Shown: positions 17,566 to 27,040, counted from the stretch's first letter. The stretch: DNA of 64,000 bases from Kordia sp965224175 (GCF_965224175.1 NZ_OZ245041.1:1860001-1924000); one strand, 5' to 3'. Made by a program: numbers and translations. The notes: generated from the letters alone by a model not told the origin.

Positions 17566-17727
17566 TTACATCGAAAGTGGATGTTTTTGACAGCTGCGCT
17601 CATTACATTCGCTACCGTAGTTTACACACGATCCGTTGTGTTGACATACAGATCCTCCAAGAATTTGTAACTGTTGTTGTTTTGCTATTTCTTGAACTCC
17701 TTGTAGACTTAAAATTTTGTGTAACAT
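17566..17727 (-). CDS. Short Cys-rich peptide with double-glycine leader (putative RiPP/bacteriocin precursor)
   Basis: The 53-residue ORF runs against the flanking folP and cdaA genes and has its own terminator. The leader (MLHKILSLQGVQEI, then QQLQILGG) has the L-x-L-x-G-V-Q pattern and Gly24-Gly25 of leaders cleaved by C39-peptidase exporters in Bacteroidetes. The 28-residue core starts SVCQHNGSC and has four Cys (28, 34, 41, 46), so two disulfides or thioethers are possible. No modification enzyme or transporter is adjacent. Function (bacteriocin, signal) is unknown. Confidence 0.75.
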   Translation of the reverse strand: MLHKILSLQGVQEIAKQQQLQILGGSVCQHNGSCVNYGSECNERSCQKHPLSM

Positions 17728-17912
17728 GATTTTGTTGTTTTTAATTATGGTTAATAATTATGAAATCTAAACAATATGATTATCAAACTATTACGGTTTC
17801 ACCTTAAAAAAAGGAAACTTAATTAAAAGTTTTCTTTTTTAAAAAAAATAGCTTTTGCAGCTAGCTTATATAATATTTATTATTTTTACTCAAACTGTTC
17901 ACCTAACTGACT

Positions 17913-18695
17913 TTGGATTTTATTGGCTTTTTAAATTTTGGACTATTAGATTTCATCGAAATTATTCTCGTTGCAGTGCTTTTGTATTATGTATACAAAC
18001 TTGTAAAAGGAACTGCTGCGATTAATATTTTTATTGGAATTGTGATTATTTTCATCATTTGGAAAATCACGGAAGCGCTTGAAATGAATGTACTGAGCAA
18101 TATTTTTGGTGGATTTATTAATGTTGGAATTATTGCCTTATTTATAGTGTTTCAACAAGAAATTCGAAAGTTTTTGTTAATGATTGGTTCTACAAATTTT
18201 GCTACGAAACGGAGCTTTGTAAAGCATTTTAAATTCCTAAAACAAGAAGCAAATACAGAAACAGATGTTGAAGCTATCGTTACTGCTTGCTCTAGAATGT
18301 CTGTAACCAAAACTGGAGCCATTATAGTAATTGAACGTAACAATTCATTAGACTTTGTAAAAAATTCTGGAGATGCAATGGGCATGGATATTAATGTCCC
18401 TACATTAGAAAGTATCTTTTTTAAGAACAGTCCATTACATGATGGCGCTATTATCATAGAAGGTAATCGTGTGACCGCAACACGTGTTATTTTGCCTGTT
18501 TCTAAAGAAAGTATGATTCCACAACGTTTTGGTTTACGCCACAGAGCTGCTGTGGGAATTACCGAAAAAACAGATGCCTTAGTACTTGTAGTTTCTGAAG
18601 AAACTGGACAAATTTCTTATATAAGAGATGGTGAATTTGTATTGTATGAAGATATACTTGCACTTCAAGAAATGCTTCAAAATGATTTAAGTTAA
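17913..18695 (+). CDS. cdaA: Diadenylate cyclase CdaA
   Basis: The 260-residue enzyme makes cyclic di-AMP from two ATP. Three N-terminal membrane helices (about residues 10-75) precede the DAC domain, which has the catalytic motifs LHDGAI and RHRAAVG. The start must be TTG at 17913: a stop lies 9 nt upstream in frame, and the next ATG falls after the second helix. c-di-AMP commonly controls potassium and turgor homeostasis. The usual partners cdaR and glmM are not here. Confidence 0.93.
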   Translation: MDFIGFLNFGLLDFIEIILVAVLLYYVYKLVKGTAAINIFIGIVIIFIIWKITEALEMNVLSNIFGGFINVGIIALFIVFQQEIRKFLLMIGSTNFATKRSFVKHFKFLKQEANTETDVEAIVTACSRMSVTKTGAIIVIERNNSLDFVKNSGDAMGMDINVPTLESIFFKNSPLHDGAIIIEGNRVTATRVILPVSKESMIPQRFGLRHRAAVGITEKTDALVLVVSEETGQISYIRDGEFVLYEDILALQEMLQNDLS

Positions 18696-18767
18696 CTATA
18701 ACTAGGTAACATTTTAGAAAGAATGCGACTTATAGATAATTAATAGATTTCCCAAAATAGCAAACCT

Positions 18768-19547
18768 ATGCAATGTAAAAATTGTGATTATCCACTAGAA
18801 ACTACCCATAAATTTTGCGCCAATTGTGGAGCTAAAATAATTCACAATAGGCTTACATTAAAAATTTTGTGGAAAGATTTTTCAAAACGTTTTTTAAACT
18901 ATGACAATACCTTACTAAAAACGGTTCGCGGTATGTTTTCAAAGCCCGAAGTTGTCATTGATAGTTTTATCCAAGGAACGCGCAAAAAGTATTTAAATCC
19001 TATCAATTTTTTCTTAATCAGTTTAGCAATCACAGGATTGTATAACTTTTTATACAAGACATTCTTGCTAGAAGAAACCATCGCTTTTTATGAAAATGCC
19101 TTTAAAGGTTTTTATCAAAATGATTTAGCTTCAGAAAGTTCTATGAAAGGTTTTTACTTTTTTATGGAATATTTTAATTTGTTTGCCTTTTTATCAATTC
19201 CTGTAAATGCGCTGGTTACCAAGATTGCTTTTTTAAATTACAAAAAGTATAATTACACAGAACACATTGTACTTAATCTCTATACAATTTCTCAGTATCA
19301 ACTAGTCGTATACTCACTGTTTATTCCTTTGCTTTTCTTGTCTATAGAAGTACAAAACATCTTGAGTTTATTGTCAATAGCCAGTTTATTTTTTTACTTC
19401 TTTTATGTACTCACAAGAGTATTTAAACTCAATACTAAGCAACTATTTACAAAGGCTTTTATCATTTTTACTATAACATCAGTAGTCTTCCTATTACTCC
19501 TTATTTTAGCTATAATTATTGGAGTTTTATATAAAGTGTATATGTAG
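18768..19547 (+). CDS. DUF3667 zinc-ribbon membrane protein
   Basis: The 259-residue protein begins with a zinc ribbon (CKNC near residue 3, CANC near 17), then an amphipathic stretch ending in KKYLNPINFFLISLA, and four to five membrane helices. That layout is the DUF3667 family of Bacteroidota, whose function is unknown. It follows cdaA by 72 nt. Its stop is only 1 nt from the converging ABC transporter stop. Confidence 0.8.
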   Translation: MQCKNCDYPLETTHKFCANCGAKIIHNRLTLKILWKDFSKRFLNYDNTLLKTVRGMFSKPEVVIDSFIQGTRKKYLNPINFFLISLAITGLYNFLYKTFLLEETIAFYENAFKGFYQNDLASESSMKGFYFFMEYFNLFAFLSIPVNALVTKIAFLNYKKYNYTEHIVLNLYTISQYQLVVYSLFIPLLFLSIEVQNILSLLSIASLFFYFFYVLTRVFKLNTKQLFTKAFIIFTITSVVFLLLLILAIIIGVLYKVYM

Positions 19548-19548
19548 T

Positions 19549-21318
19549 TTACTTGTCAGATTCTTGTTGAATAAACTGTACTTCATATAGATTTTTGTAA
19601 TATCCGTTTTCTATTTGAAGTAATTCGTCATGCGAACCTTGTTCTACAATATTTCCTGCATCCATTACAATAATGGTATCTGCTTTTTTGATAGTTGCCA
19701 ATCGATGTGCTATGACAATGGAAGTTCTACCTTTGGTAATTGTATCAGTAGCAGTTTGAATGAGTTGTTCTGAATATGAGTCTACTGATGAGGTTGCTTC
19801 ATCCAAAATTAAAATACTAGGATTTGTGACATACGCTCTTAAAAACGAAATTAATTGTCGTTGCCCAGAAGACAACATGCTACCACGTTCTTTTACATTG
19901 TATTCGTAATTGTTTGGCAAATTCATAATGAAATCGTGCACGCCAATTTGTTTTGCTGCTGCTTCAACAGTTTCTCTAGTAATCGCAGGGTTTTGTAAGG
20001 TGATATTGTTTAATATGGTATCTGCAAATAAAAATACATCTTGTAAAACCACCGCAATTTTTTCGCGTAAAGCTGTCAATTTTATATTTTTTATATCAGT
20101 TCCATCAATGGTAATCGTTCCTGAGTCAATTTCGTAAAAACGATTTAACAGATTGATAATTGTAGATTTTCCTGCTCCAGTTGCTCCAACAATAGCAACC
20201 GTTTGTCCTTGCGCTACATTAAATGAAATTCCGTGCAATACTTCTTCATCTTCAATGTATGAGAAATGCACATCTTTAAACGATAAACTTCCTTTTACAT
20301 CTATTGAAGTCAGCTTTCCGTTGTCTTCTATCTTACTTTCTGTATCTAAAACTTTAAACACGCGTCCGGCAGCAACCATTCCCATTTGCAAGGTGTTGAA
20401 TTTATCTGCTATTTGACGTAAAGGCCTAAACAACATTCCAATCATCATGATAAATGCTAAAATAGATCCTAATTTTACAGATGAATTTGTCGCAGACATC
20501 AATCCTCCATACCAAACTATTAAACCAATAGCAATTGAATTTGCCAAGTCTGGAATTGGAAAGAAGATAGAGTTATACCAAATGGTTTTTAGCCAACCTT
20601 TTTTATGTTTTTCATTAATTTCTTTGAAGTTTGCGAATTCTCTTTCTTCTCTTGAGAATAATTGAACGATTTTCATTCCTGTAACACGTTCTTGCACAAA
20701 GGAGTTTAAGTTAGATATTTGCGCTCTTACTTCTTCAAAGGCAGCTTTCATTGCTTTTTGAAATACACGAGTTGCATAAATGATTAACGGAAGAATCGCG
20801 AAAACAATTAACGATAATTTCCAACTCATAAACAACATTACTGTAATTACTACTAGCATTTTGAGTAAATCTGCAATGATGACAAATAATCCTTGACTAA
20901 AAATACTCGCTATAGTTTCTATGTCACTTACAGCTCTAGTAACCAAACGACCTACAGAAGATTTATCATAATACGCCATTTTAAATTGCAGCATATGATG
21001 AAACAGTTTTTTTCGAATATCTTTAATAATACTTTGTCCAAGCCAGTTTGCGTAGAATACAAATAGAAATTGAAATATTACTTCACATACCAAAACACCT
21101 AACATAAAAAGTATGTAAATTAACAAACCATGCTTGTCTTTAGTTACGATGTAATCATCAACCGTAATTCTTAATAAAATGGGTCTTGCTACTGCAAATA
21201 CAGATAATAATATTGCTGCAATTGCTACAAAATATAAGGTAAATTTGTACGGATTCGTATATGTCAATAATCGTTTAAAAAGACCGACATCAAATACTTT
21301 TCCTGTTACTTTAGCCAT
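19549..21318 (-). CDS. ABC exporter (MsbA/multidrug type)
   Basis: The 589-residue half-transporter fuses a six-helix domain (residues ~20-320) with an ATPase. Walker A is GATGAGKST (near 380), the signature is LSSGQRQ, Walker B is ILILDEATSSVD, and the H-loop is IVIAHRLAT. It should act as a homodimer or as a heterodimer with a half elsewhere, moving lipids or drugs out of the cytoplasmic membrane. The start overlaps the truA stop by 8 nt, so it is coupled to truA. Confidence 0.9.
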   Translation of the reverse strand: MAKVTGKVFDVGLFKRLLTYTNPYKFTLYFVAIAAILLSVFAVARPILLRITVDDYIVTKDKHGLLIYILFMLGVLVCEVIFQFLFVFYANWLGQSIIKDIRKKLFHHMLQFKMAYYDKSSVGRLVTRAVSDIETIASIFSQGLFVIIADLLKMLVVITVMLFMSWKLSLIVFAILPLIIYATRVFQKAMKAAFEEVRAQISNLNSFVQERVTGMKIVQLFSREEREFANFKEINEKHKKGWLKTIWYNSIFFPIPDLANSIAIGLIVWYGGLMSATNSSVKLGSILAFIMMIGMLFRPLRQIADKFNTLQMGMVAAGRVFKVLDTESKIEDNGKLTSIDVKGSLSFKDVHFSYIEDEEVLHGISFNVAQGQTVAIVGATGAGKSTIINLLNRFYEIDSGTITIDGTDIKNIKLTALREKIAVVLQDVFLFADTILNNITLQNPAITRETVEAAAKQIGVHDFIMNLPNNYEYNVKERGSMLSSGQRQLISFLRAYVTNPSILILDEATSSVDSYSEQLIQTATDTITKGRTSIVIAHRLATIKKADTIIVMDAGNIVEQGSHDELLQIENGYYKNLYEVQFIQQESDK

Positions 21319-22063
21319 GCGTTGTAAATGTTTCTGCGGGATAGGTCACAGCTGTTAAATATAATGCTTTTCCTGGTACCGAAGTCCCTGCTTTATTTCG
21401 ATCTCTCGATTCTATTATTTTTTTAAATCCTTCTATAGATAATTTCCCTAAGCCTACTTCTATCAACGTTCCAACAATGGCACGCACCATGTTTCTTAAA
21501 AAACGATCCGCGCGAATTGTGAAAACTAAAAGTTCACCTTTTTGTTCCCAAACCGCTTTTTCAAGTTTACAGATATATGTTTTTACGTCTGTATGCGTTT
21601 TTGAAAAACATTTAAAGTCATTGTAATTAAACAATTCTTGCGCAGCTTCATTCATCAAATCAATATTTAGCTGCTTGTAAACTGTATGTGCAGATTGATT
21701 GTAAAAAGGATTTTTAGCGCTTACAATCAAATATTCATACGTTCTTCCTGTAGCATCAAATCGTGCATGTGCATCTTTCTTTACTTGATGAATTTTCTGA
21801 ATGGCTACATCTTTTGGTAAAAATGAATTCAGCTTAAATGTTAGTTCTGTTTGATTAAATACTATGTCAGTATCAAAATGTGCATACATCTGTTTGGCAT
21901 GTACACCAGCATCTGTTCGTCCTGCGCCGACAATAGCAGTTTTAGATCGCAACAATGTAGATAAAGCTTTTTCGATAACTTCTTGTACAGAAATAGCGTT
22001 TGGCTGGTTTTGCCAACCGTGATATTTTTCGCCATTATAAGAAAGTTCAATGAAGTATCTCAA
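21311..22063 (-). CDS. truA: tRNA pseudouridine(38-40) synthase
   Basis: The 250-residue enzyme isomerises uridines 38-40 in the anticodon arm. GAGRTDAGVHA near residue 47 holds the catalytic Asp; YHGWQNQ, GRTYEYLI and FLRNMVR complete the family pattern. Length is normal. It is first in a two-gene unit with the ABC exporter. Confidence 0.95.
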   Translation of the reverse strand: MRYFIELSYNGEKYHGWQNQPNAISVQEVIEKALSTLLRSKTAIVGAGRTDAGVHAKQMYAHFDTDIVFNQTELTFKLNSFLPKDVAIQKIHQVKKDAHARFDATGRTYEYLIVSAKNPFYNQSAHTVYKQLNIDLMNEAAQELFNYNDFKCFSKTHTDVKTYICKLEKAVWEQKGELLVFTIRADRFLRNMVRAIVGTLIEVGLGKLSIEGFKKIIESRDRNKAGTSVPGKALYLTAVTYPAETFTTHG

Positions 22064-22247
22064 GGTAATTTTGCTACTTTTGTTTCAGACTGACAAAGAT
22101 AAGTTTTAATTCATTATTTTACGGGAATTCACATTTATTTAGCAAAGTTTTACTCAATAATTGAAGTTTAAACATATTGAACTTTAATTCAATATTTTGA
22201 AGGCGAATTTCTCATCAATAGTTCACAGGTTTACCGAAAACGGTTTT

Positions 22248-22745
22248 ATGAAGAAAATTTTACTATTATCCGACACACATAGTCATATTGACGATCAAAT
22301 TTTAAAACATGTACAATATGCTGATGAAGTATGGCACGCTGGCGACATTGGCGATTTGTCTATAACTGATACTATTCAGAAATTGAAACCCTTACGTGGA
22401 GTTTATGGAAATATTGATAACGATAAAGCACGTATGGAATTTCCTGAACACAATCGTTTTATGTGTGAAGGTGTTGATGTTTGGATCACGCATATTGGCG
22501 GTTACCCAAATAAATATAATGTACGTGTACGTGAAGAGATTCGGAAAAATCCACCAAAACTTTTTATTTGCGGACATTCACATATTTTAAAAGTGATGTT
22601 TGATAAAAAACTGAATTTACTACATATGAATCCTGGCGCATGTGGAAAACACGGATTTCATAAAGTCCGTACCATGCTACGCTTTGTAATTGATCAAGAT
22701 AAGATTAAAGATTTAGAGATTATTGAACTCGCCAATCGATATTAA
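22248..22745 (+). CDS. YfcE/MJ0936-type metallophosphoesterase
   Basis: The 165-residue calcineurin-like phosphoesterase has DTHSH near residue 8, GDIGD near 34, GNIDND near 55, and GHSHI with a later MNPGACG; these bind two metals. It hydrolyses phosphodiesters; the natural substrate is uncertain. I start at ATG 22248 because MKKILLLSDTHSH is the standard family start; an upstream in-frame TTG at 22197 adds 17 residues without homology. Confidence 0.88.
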   Translation: MKKILLLSDTHSHIDDQILKHVQYADEVWHAGDIGDLSITDTIQKLKPLRGVYGNIDNDKARMEFPEHNRFMCEGVDVWITHIGGYPNKYNVRVREEIRKNPPKLFICGHSHILKVMFDKKLNLLHMNPGACGKHGFHKVRTMLRFVIDQDKIKDLEIIELANRY

Positions 22746-22784
22746 TTTAGAATTAATTACATTTAGAGAAACAAAATAATTCTA

Positions 22785-23414
22785 ATGCAAGAAGAAGAAA
22801 TCAAAAGCATTAATAACGCCATAAAAAGAGCTGTAAAAAAGAAAAATGTTCCCGAACTCCGCAAGTTGGTTGACAGTATAGAATTATCAAATATTCGAGT
22901 TCCTTTTCACATTGCTGTAAATACAGATGATCAATGGTTTCCATTGAAAGGTTATGTAGATATGATCGAAATTCTCGGTGATAAAGGTCTCGATGTCAAT
23001 ATAAAGAGAAACGGAAAACCACCTTTAAATTTGATTGCTTCCAAAGGACAAGGCACTGGTTATTTGGAAGTGTACGCTTATATTGGTGTGTATTTACTTC
23101 TTCATGGAGCAGATGTAAAATTACTCGATAATAAAGGAAAAAGTGCATTATTTCACGCACTTACAGGTTGTAATGAACCAAACTTTGTTGAAGCTTTGAT
23201 TGATGCAGGTTCAGATGTAAATTTAGTGGTTCCGAATAACGGACAATACACAAGTCCTTGCGATATTAGTATTCTTGGACAAGCATATTGGAACGGACAT
23301 CAATTTTTTGATCTGTTAGTAGAAAGAGGTGCAAAAATGACGGAAGATGAAATTAATTATTTGAAATCAATTAACAGACCTTTACATCCTAAAGATTACA
23401 AGCCTGAAAATTAA
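22785..23414 (+). CDS. Ankyrin-repeat protein, short
   Basis: The 209-residue protein has no signal peptide. It carries about three to four ankyrin-like repeats, seen as GLDVNIKRNGKPPLNLIAS, LLLHGADVKLLDNKGKSAL and LIDAGSDVNLV. These form protein-binding scaffolds. It follows the phosphoesterase by 39 nt and precedes a second ankyrin gene by 72 nt. The partner is unknown. Confidence 0.75.
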   Translation: MQEEEIKSINNAIKRAVKKKNVPELRKLVDSIELSNIRVPFHIAVNTDDQWFPLKGYVDMIEILGDKGLDVNIKRNGKPPLNLIASKGQGTGYLEVYAYIGVYLLLHGADVKLLDNKGKSALFHALTGCNEPNFVEALIDAGSDVNLVVPNNGQYTSPCDISILGQAYWNGHQFFDLLVERGAKMTEDEINYLKSINRPLHPKDYKPEN

Positions 23415-23486
23415 TTCGTTCAAGAGCTTCGTTACACTTAAAAATTTTACTTTATCAAAATCTTATAATATCATTCAAAAAACTAT

Positions 23487-24683
23487 ATGGACTACAACAA
23501 AGAACTCATCATCGCTGCAGAAAACGGTAATTTAGAAACTGTGCAAGATTGTATTAACAATGGAGCAGACGTAAATTTTATGGGACCAAATTCTGGAGCA
23601 TTGCATTGTGCTGCTTTTAACGGACATAAAGAAATTGTACTATTGTTACTTAATCATGGTGCAAAATTGGATGTCGCTGACCAACAAGATTTTTATCCTT
23701 TGCAATTAGCTGTTTCAAAGGAACACAAAGCTATTTGCGAAATTTTAATCGAAAATGGCGCTGATGTTTTAGTTGAAACTGACAAAAAAGGAACCTTGCT
23801 ACATTTAGCCGCAGCTATAGATTTTACAGCTATTTTTAAAATAGAAAAGATTAAAGAAATTGATTTAGAAGCCAAAGATAGTTTCGGGCAAACCGCCTTG
23901 AATGTTGCTGCTACTTCAGGAAGCTACCTTATGATTGGAGAATTACTTCGAATGAAAGCTGATATCAATACAACCGATAATTACGGTGCGTCTCCTCTAC
24001 TCAATAGTATTATGCATTTAGATAATACCAAAATTCAAGACTGGGAAACAACTGGAGAGAATGACGGTGTTCGTGTAAAGTATAAAATTACAAATGGTTG
24101 GATGCAGTACATTAAACCGTATACAGGTGATGCTAATGATTCGTATACTGACATGGAAACCTGGGAACAAGAAGAAATTAGTGAATATTCTTGGACACCA
24201 GATGGACTGGAAAAGTATTTAAACGCTATTAGTTGTATTAGTTTGTATACAAATAGAAGTAATTTAGATAAAGAACATACAGATAATGCAGGAAGTTCTG
24301 CGACTATTCATGCTTGCTCAGTAGGAGAACCAGAAATTATTAACGAATTATTTTCTAAAGGCTTTTCGTTTGATGTTAAAAATGAACAAGGTACACATTG
24401 CTTACACTATTTAGCACGAAGCAAACGTTTAGATGGCTTGAAAGCTTATTTTAAACTCCATGAAAACGCCAATCCAAATGTGCTAGACAACAACGGTTGG
24501 ACACCTGCACATTATTTAGCAGATCAAGGCGGACATCCAGAAATGGCAAAACTTTTAATTGAAAAAGGTTTGGATGTTACTATTGGAAGTACTGCCGTAT
24601 TTGCAAGTTATAGCAAAGGTATTACAGCCGCTGAAGTAGCAAAATATTGGGACGACGACGAAATGGCGAAGTTGTTAAGCTAA
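23487..24683 (+). CDS. Ankyrin-repeat protein, long
   Basis: The 398-residue protein has four to five N-terminal ankyrin repeats (NGADVNFMG, LLLNHGAKLDVAD, LIENGADVLVE, and so on), an acidic Trp-rich interruption around residues 180-245, and two to three C-terminal repeats (TPAHYLADQGGHPEMAKLL). It is cytoplasmic by sequence. The non-ankyrin middle could be an effector or ligand site. It converges on the DUF2589 cluster with a 14-nt gap. Confidence 0.8.
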   Translation: MDYNKELIIAAENGNLETVQDCINNGADVNFMGPNSGALHCAAFNGHKEIVLLLLNHGAKLDVADQQDFYPLQLAVSKEHKAICEILIENGADVLVETDKKGTLLHLAAAIDFTAIFKIEKIKEIDLEAKDSFGQTALNVAATSGSYLMIGELLRMKADINTTDNYGASPLLNSIMHLDNTKIQDWETTGENDGVRVKYKITNGWMQYIKPYTGDANDSYTDMETWEQEEISEYSWTPDGLEKYLNAISCISLYTNRSNLDKEHTDNAGSSATIHACSVGEPEIINELFSKGFSFDVKNEQGTHCLHYLARSKRLDGLKAYFKLHENANPNVLDNNGWTPAHYLADQGGHPEMAKLLIEKGLDVTIGSTAVFASYSKGITAAEVAKYWDDDEMAKLLS

Positions 24684-24697
24684 TATATTTAGGTCTG

Positions 24698-25243
24698 TTA
24701 GGAAAAATCAATTTCCTCTGCCATAATTCGCAATACATCCGATCGGTTTACCATTGTTAATACTTTAGCCATACTCGCTCTGAGTTGCTCATGATTTTTA
24801 AAACTTTCAAAAATTCCCATGATGTAAGTATTGAAATCTATATGTGCTTCATAACGAATCATTCCTGCTTGTTTTGCTAGCTGTAATAGTTGTGCTATGA
24901 TTTCACGCGCTTGTTGTACTTTGTATTCAATAGGTTCTAAAACCGCTTGCAATACGCCTTGCGCCGGATATAATATGGTAGAAGCTACATATAATTGTTC
25001 TTTACGTTTAGACGAATTTTTCTCAGAGGATAACAAAGGAGTCATTAGCTGACTCCTTAATCCTGCTATCTCTGAACATTGCGCGTAGTTATATGTTTTT
25101 AAGAATTCTTCCGATTCCTGTAGCCAAGTTGTCAATTCTGTTATAAAGTGTACATCTTTTTCTCCTAACTTGTCTGCTAAATTGGGAACTTGAAACAAGA
25201 AGGCTTTACATTTTTCTACGATATCTACTAAAGATTTGTTCAT
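24698..25243 (-). CDS. Helical protein of unknown function (third gene of DUF2589 cluster)
   Basis: I do not recognise this 181-residue protein. It is Leu/Gln/Glu-rich and almost all helical by eye, with no signal peptide, membrane segment or catalytic motif, and only two Cys. It starts 30 nt after the preceding DUF2589-type gene, so it is the third gene of one transcript. A structural or chaperone-like role for the cluster is possible but unsupported. Confidence 0.6.
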   Translation of the reverse strand: MNKSLVDIVEKCKAFLFQVPNLADKLGEKDVHFITELTTWLQESEEFLKTYNYAQCSEIAGLRSQLMTPLLSSEKNSSKRKEQLYVASTILYPAQGVLQAVLEPIEYKVQQAREIIAQLLQLAKQAGMIRYEAHIDFNTYIMGIFESFKNHEQLRASMAKVLTMVNRSDVLRIMAEEIDFS

Positions 25244-25273
25244 TGGTATTGTATTACATTTTTTCTCTTATGA

Positions 25274-26035
25274 TTATTCTGGTAAAAGCTTTGAATTGCT
25301 TGTTCCATCTTCATTTTCAATGGTATGCCATTCCATGCCTTCTTCAAGAACGGTCATTTTAATAAAAACCATGTTTTCGGTTTTTTGTTCTTTCAACCTA
25401 CTAGCTTCTACAATTACGTTTGCATTTTCTATACTTCGTTGAATTTCTTTTGGCTTGATAGAAGACTGCAAACGTGAAATCATCTTCTCACGAATCACAT
25501 CTTTGGTTATCTGCGCCATTTTTTCTGTATTTTTTTCTCCTTTTGTTTCTTTTGATTTGATAGCTCCAGTTGCCAAACTTGCAGATGTTGATTGCGTTGG
25601 CGTTTTGATTTCTAATGCTTGTATTGCAATTTTCTCTGAAAATTTCTGCAAAGCTACATCAACGTTTTCTCCAGATTTCAAATTTCTTTCTAGTTCGTCT
25701 GCATGAAGGTAAAGTGCTTTTCGCAGTTGTAAAGATGATTTTCTGTCAAAGCTTCTCACTTGATATACATTGGTAAGTTCGTCATACGCTTGTGAGACAA
25801 ACGTTTTATTATCAATCGGTTGATAATCTATCGGTTCTGAAGTTTGCACTTCATCTATTGCGATGGGAATCGTAAATTCTACATTTTGCATTTTCATTCT
25901 CGGAATAGAGAAATGCTTTAATAAACGATGCTGTGCATATTGTTCAGCAATGTTGGCGGATTCGATATCCGCCAATACTCTTGCTTGATTTACACTAGCG
26001 ACTAATGTCCCTAAATAATCTTGTAAATTTGCCAT
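25274..26035 (-). CDS. DUF2589-related protein B
   Basis: The 253-residue protein opens with a helix (LGTLVASVNQARVLADIES) and then FSIPRMKMQNVEFTIPIAIDEV, the helix-then-beta pattern seen in its neighbour's DUF2589 domain. The middle and C-terminal part is charged and helical (EKMAQITKDVIREKMISRL). There is no signal peptide. It starts 16 nt after DUF2589 protein A. The assignment rests on resemblance by eye; the function is unknown. Confidence 0.55.
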   Translation of the reverse strand: MANLQDYLGTLVASVNQARVLADIESANIAEQYAQHRLLKHFSIPRMKMQNVEFTIPIAIDEVQTSEPIDYQPIDNKTFVSQAYDELTNVYQVRSFDRKSSLQLRKALYLHADELERNLKSGENVDVALQKFSEKIAIQALEIKTPTQSTSASLATGAIKSKETKGEKNTEKMAQITKDVIREKMISRLQSSIKPKEIQRSIENANVIVEASRLKEQKTENMVFIKMTVLEEGMEWHTIENEDGTSNSKLLPE

Positions 26036-26051
26036 TGTTTAATTTTTAACT

Positions 26052-26864
26052 TTAAGCTGCTGGAGTTGAAACAATTGCATTTTCTAAAATTCCTAACAGT
26101 TTTTCCATTCCTGCTGGCATTTCATCTTGTACAGCTTTTACATGTACTGCCATTGAATATGTTTTTTCAATGTTGAATCCTTGCTGCGACTTACGTTTGT
26201 AAGATGCAGAAACATTCAATCGTGCTGATCCACCTGGCCAACGTTGCTTTAATGTTAGATTTCCTTTAACACCTGCTTCTGTTTCTACATTTCTAGATTC
26301 AACCGAATTAATTTTTGCGTTAAAATCTACTGTGGTTTCATCAATACGAATAAAAGGAATTGGCAACATTGTTAAGATTGGCACTTCAATCTGCATTTCT
26401 TGAAATTTTGCAGGAATTCCTTGCACTGTTCCTACTGTAGCATCAGCAGTTGCGTCTCCTACAACTGTAACAGTTGCATTTGTAAATCCATTTCCTCCAT
26501 TTTCTATTTCAATACGTTGTACAGCGTCTGTACCATCTAAAAATGCTTTTGCCGTAGCACCAGTTCCATCTCCAGCTATGGTAACAATTGGAGGTTCTGT
26601 ATATCCACTTCCTCCATTAGTAACATCAATAGAAATAACTTTTCCTATATTTCCTTCTTGATATGGTGCAACTTGTTTTGGGTATTTAAAAGACACATAA
26701 ATTGGTTCTTTGTCTTCTGTAAAACCTACTTTTTGGATAAAATCTACCGAACTCATTGAAGCTTGTGCTTGCGCATTTACTACAGAAATTAACGGTCCTC
26801 CAATCATAGATTCAAAATCGATACTTGCCAGTTCTTGTCCTGGATTATATTTTGATAAACTCAT
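26052..26864 (-). CDS. DUF2589 protein A with inserted NGGSGYT repeats
   Basis: The 270-residue protein has a DUF2589-type helix (IGGPLISVVNAQAQASMSSVDFI, residues ~22-44) and, after residue ~160, the strand block VPILTMLPIPFIRIDE and a beta-rich tail. Inserted at about 78-150 are two copies of a repeat (ISIDVTNGGSGYTEPPIVTI and IEIENGGNGFTNATVTVV) of a kind I know from phage and virion structural proteins. I start at ATG 26864 (MSLSKYNPGQ) rather than an upstream in-frame ATG that adds 37 basic residues. First gene of the trio; no signal peptide. Confidence 0.7.
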   Translation of the reverse strand: MSLSKYNPGQELASIDFESMIGGPLISVVNAQAQASMSSVDFIQKVGFTEDKEPIYVSFKYPKQVAPYQEGNIGKVISIDVTNGGSGYTEPPIVTIAGDGTGATAKAFLDGTDAVQRIEIENGGNGFTNATVTVVGDATADATVGTVQGIPAKFQEMQIEVPILTMLPIPFIRIDETTVDFNAKINSVESRNVETEAGVKGNLTLKQRWPGGSARLNVSASYKRKSQQGFNIEKTYSMAVHVKAVQDEMPAGMEKLLGILENAIVSTPAA

Positions 26865-27040
26865 AAAATTGTTTTTTGTTTCACCTACTCTATTCATTAG
26901 GCTTTTCGGTGTTCGCCTGTTCATTTTCGAAATTGTACAGGACAAAATTGCTACTATTCTGAAAGAAAAAATCAAGGAAGAAAACTAGATTGTTACAGGG
27001 AAAACACTATTTAATTTTTAGGGAAATCACTAAAAACAAA

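Noticed and set aside
17811..17848. AT-only hairpin before cdaA
   Set aside because: A-rich and T-rich arms pair almost perfectly, but the stem has little GC and such pairing is common in A/T runs here. No clear role for either strand.
26865..26975. 37-residue basic N-terminal extension of DUF2589 protein A
   Set aside because: It has no family match and would occupy the promoter region. The protein pattern begins at MSLSKYNPGQ.
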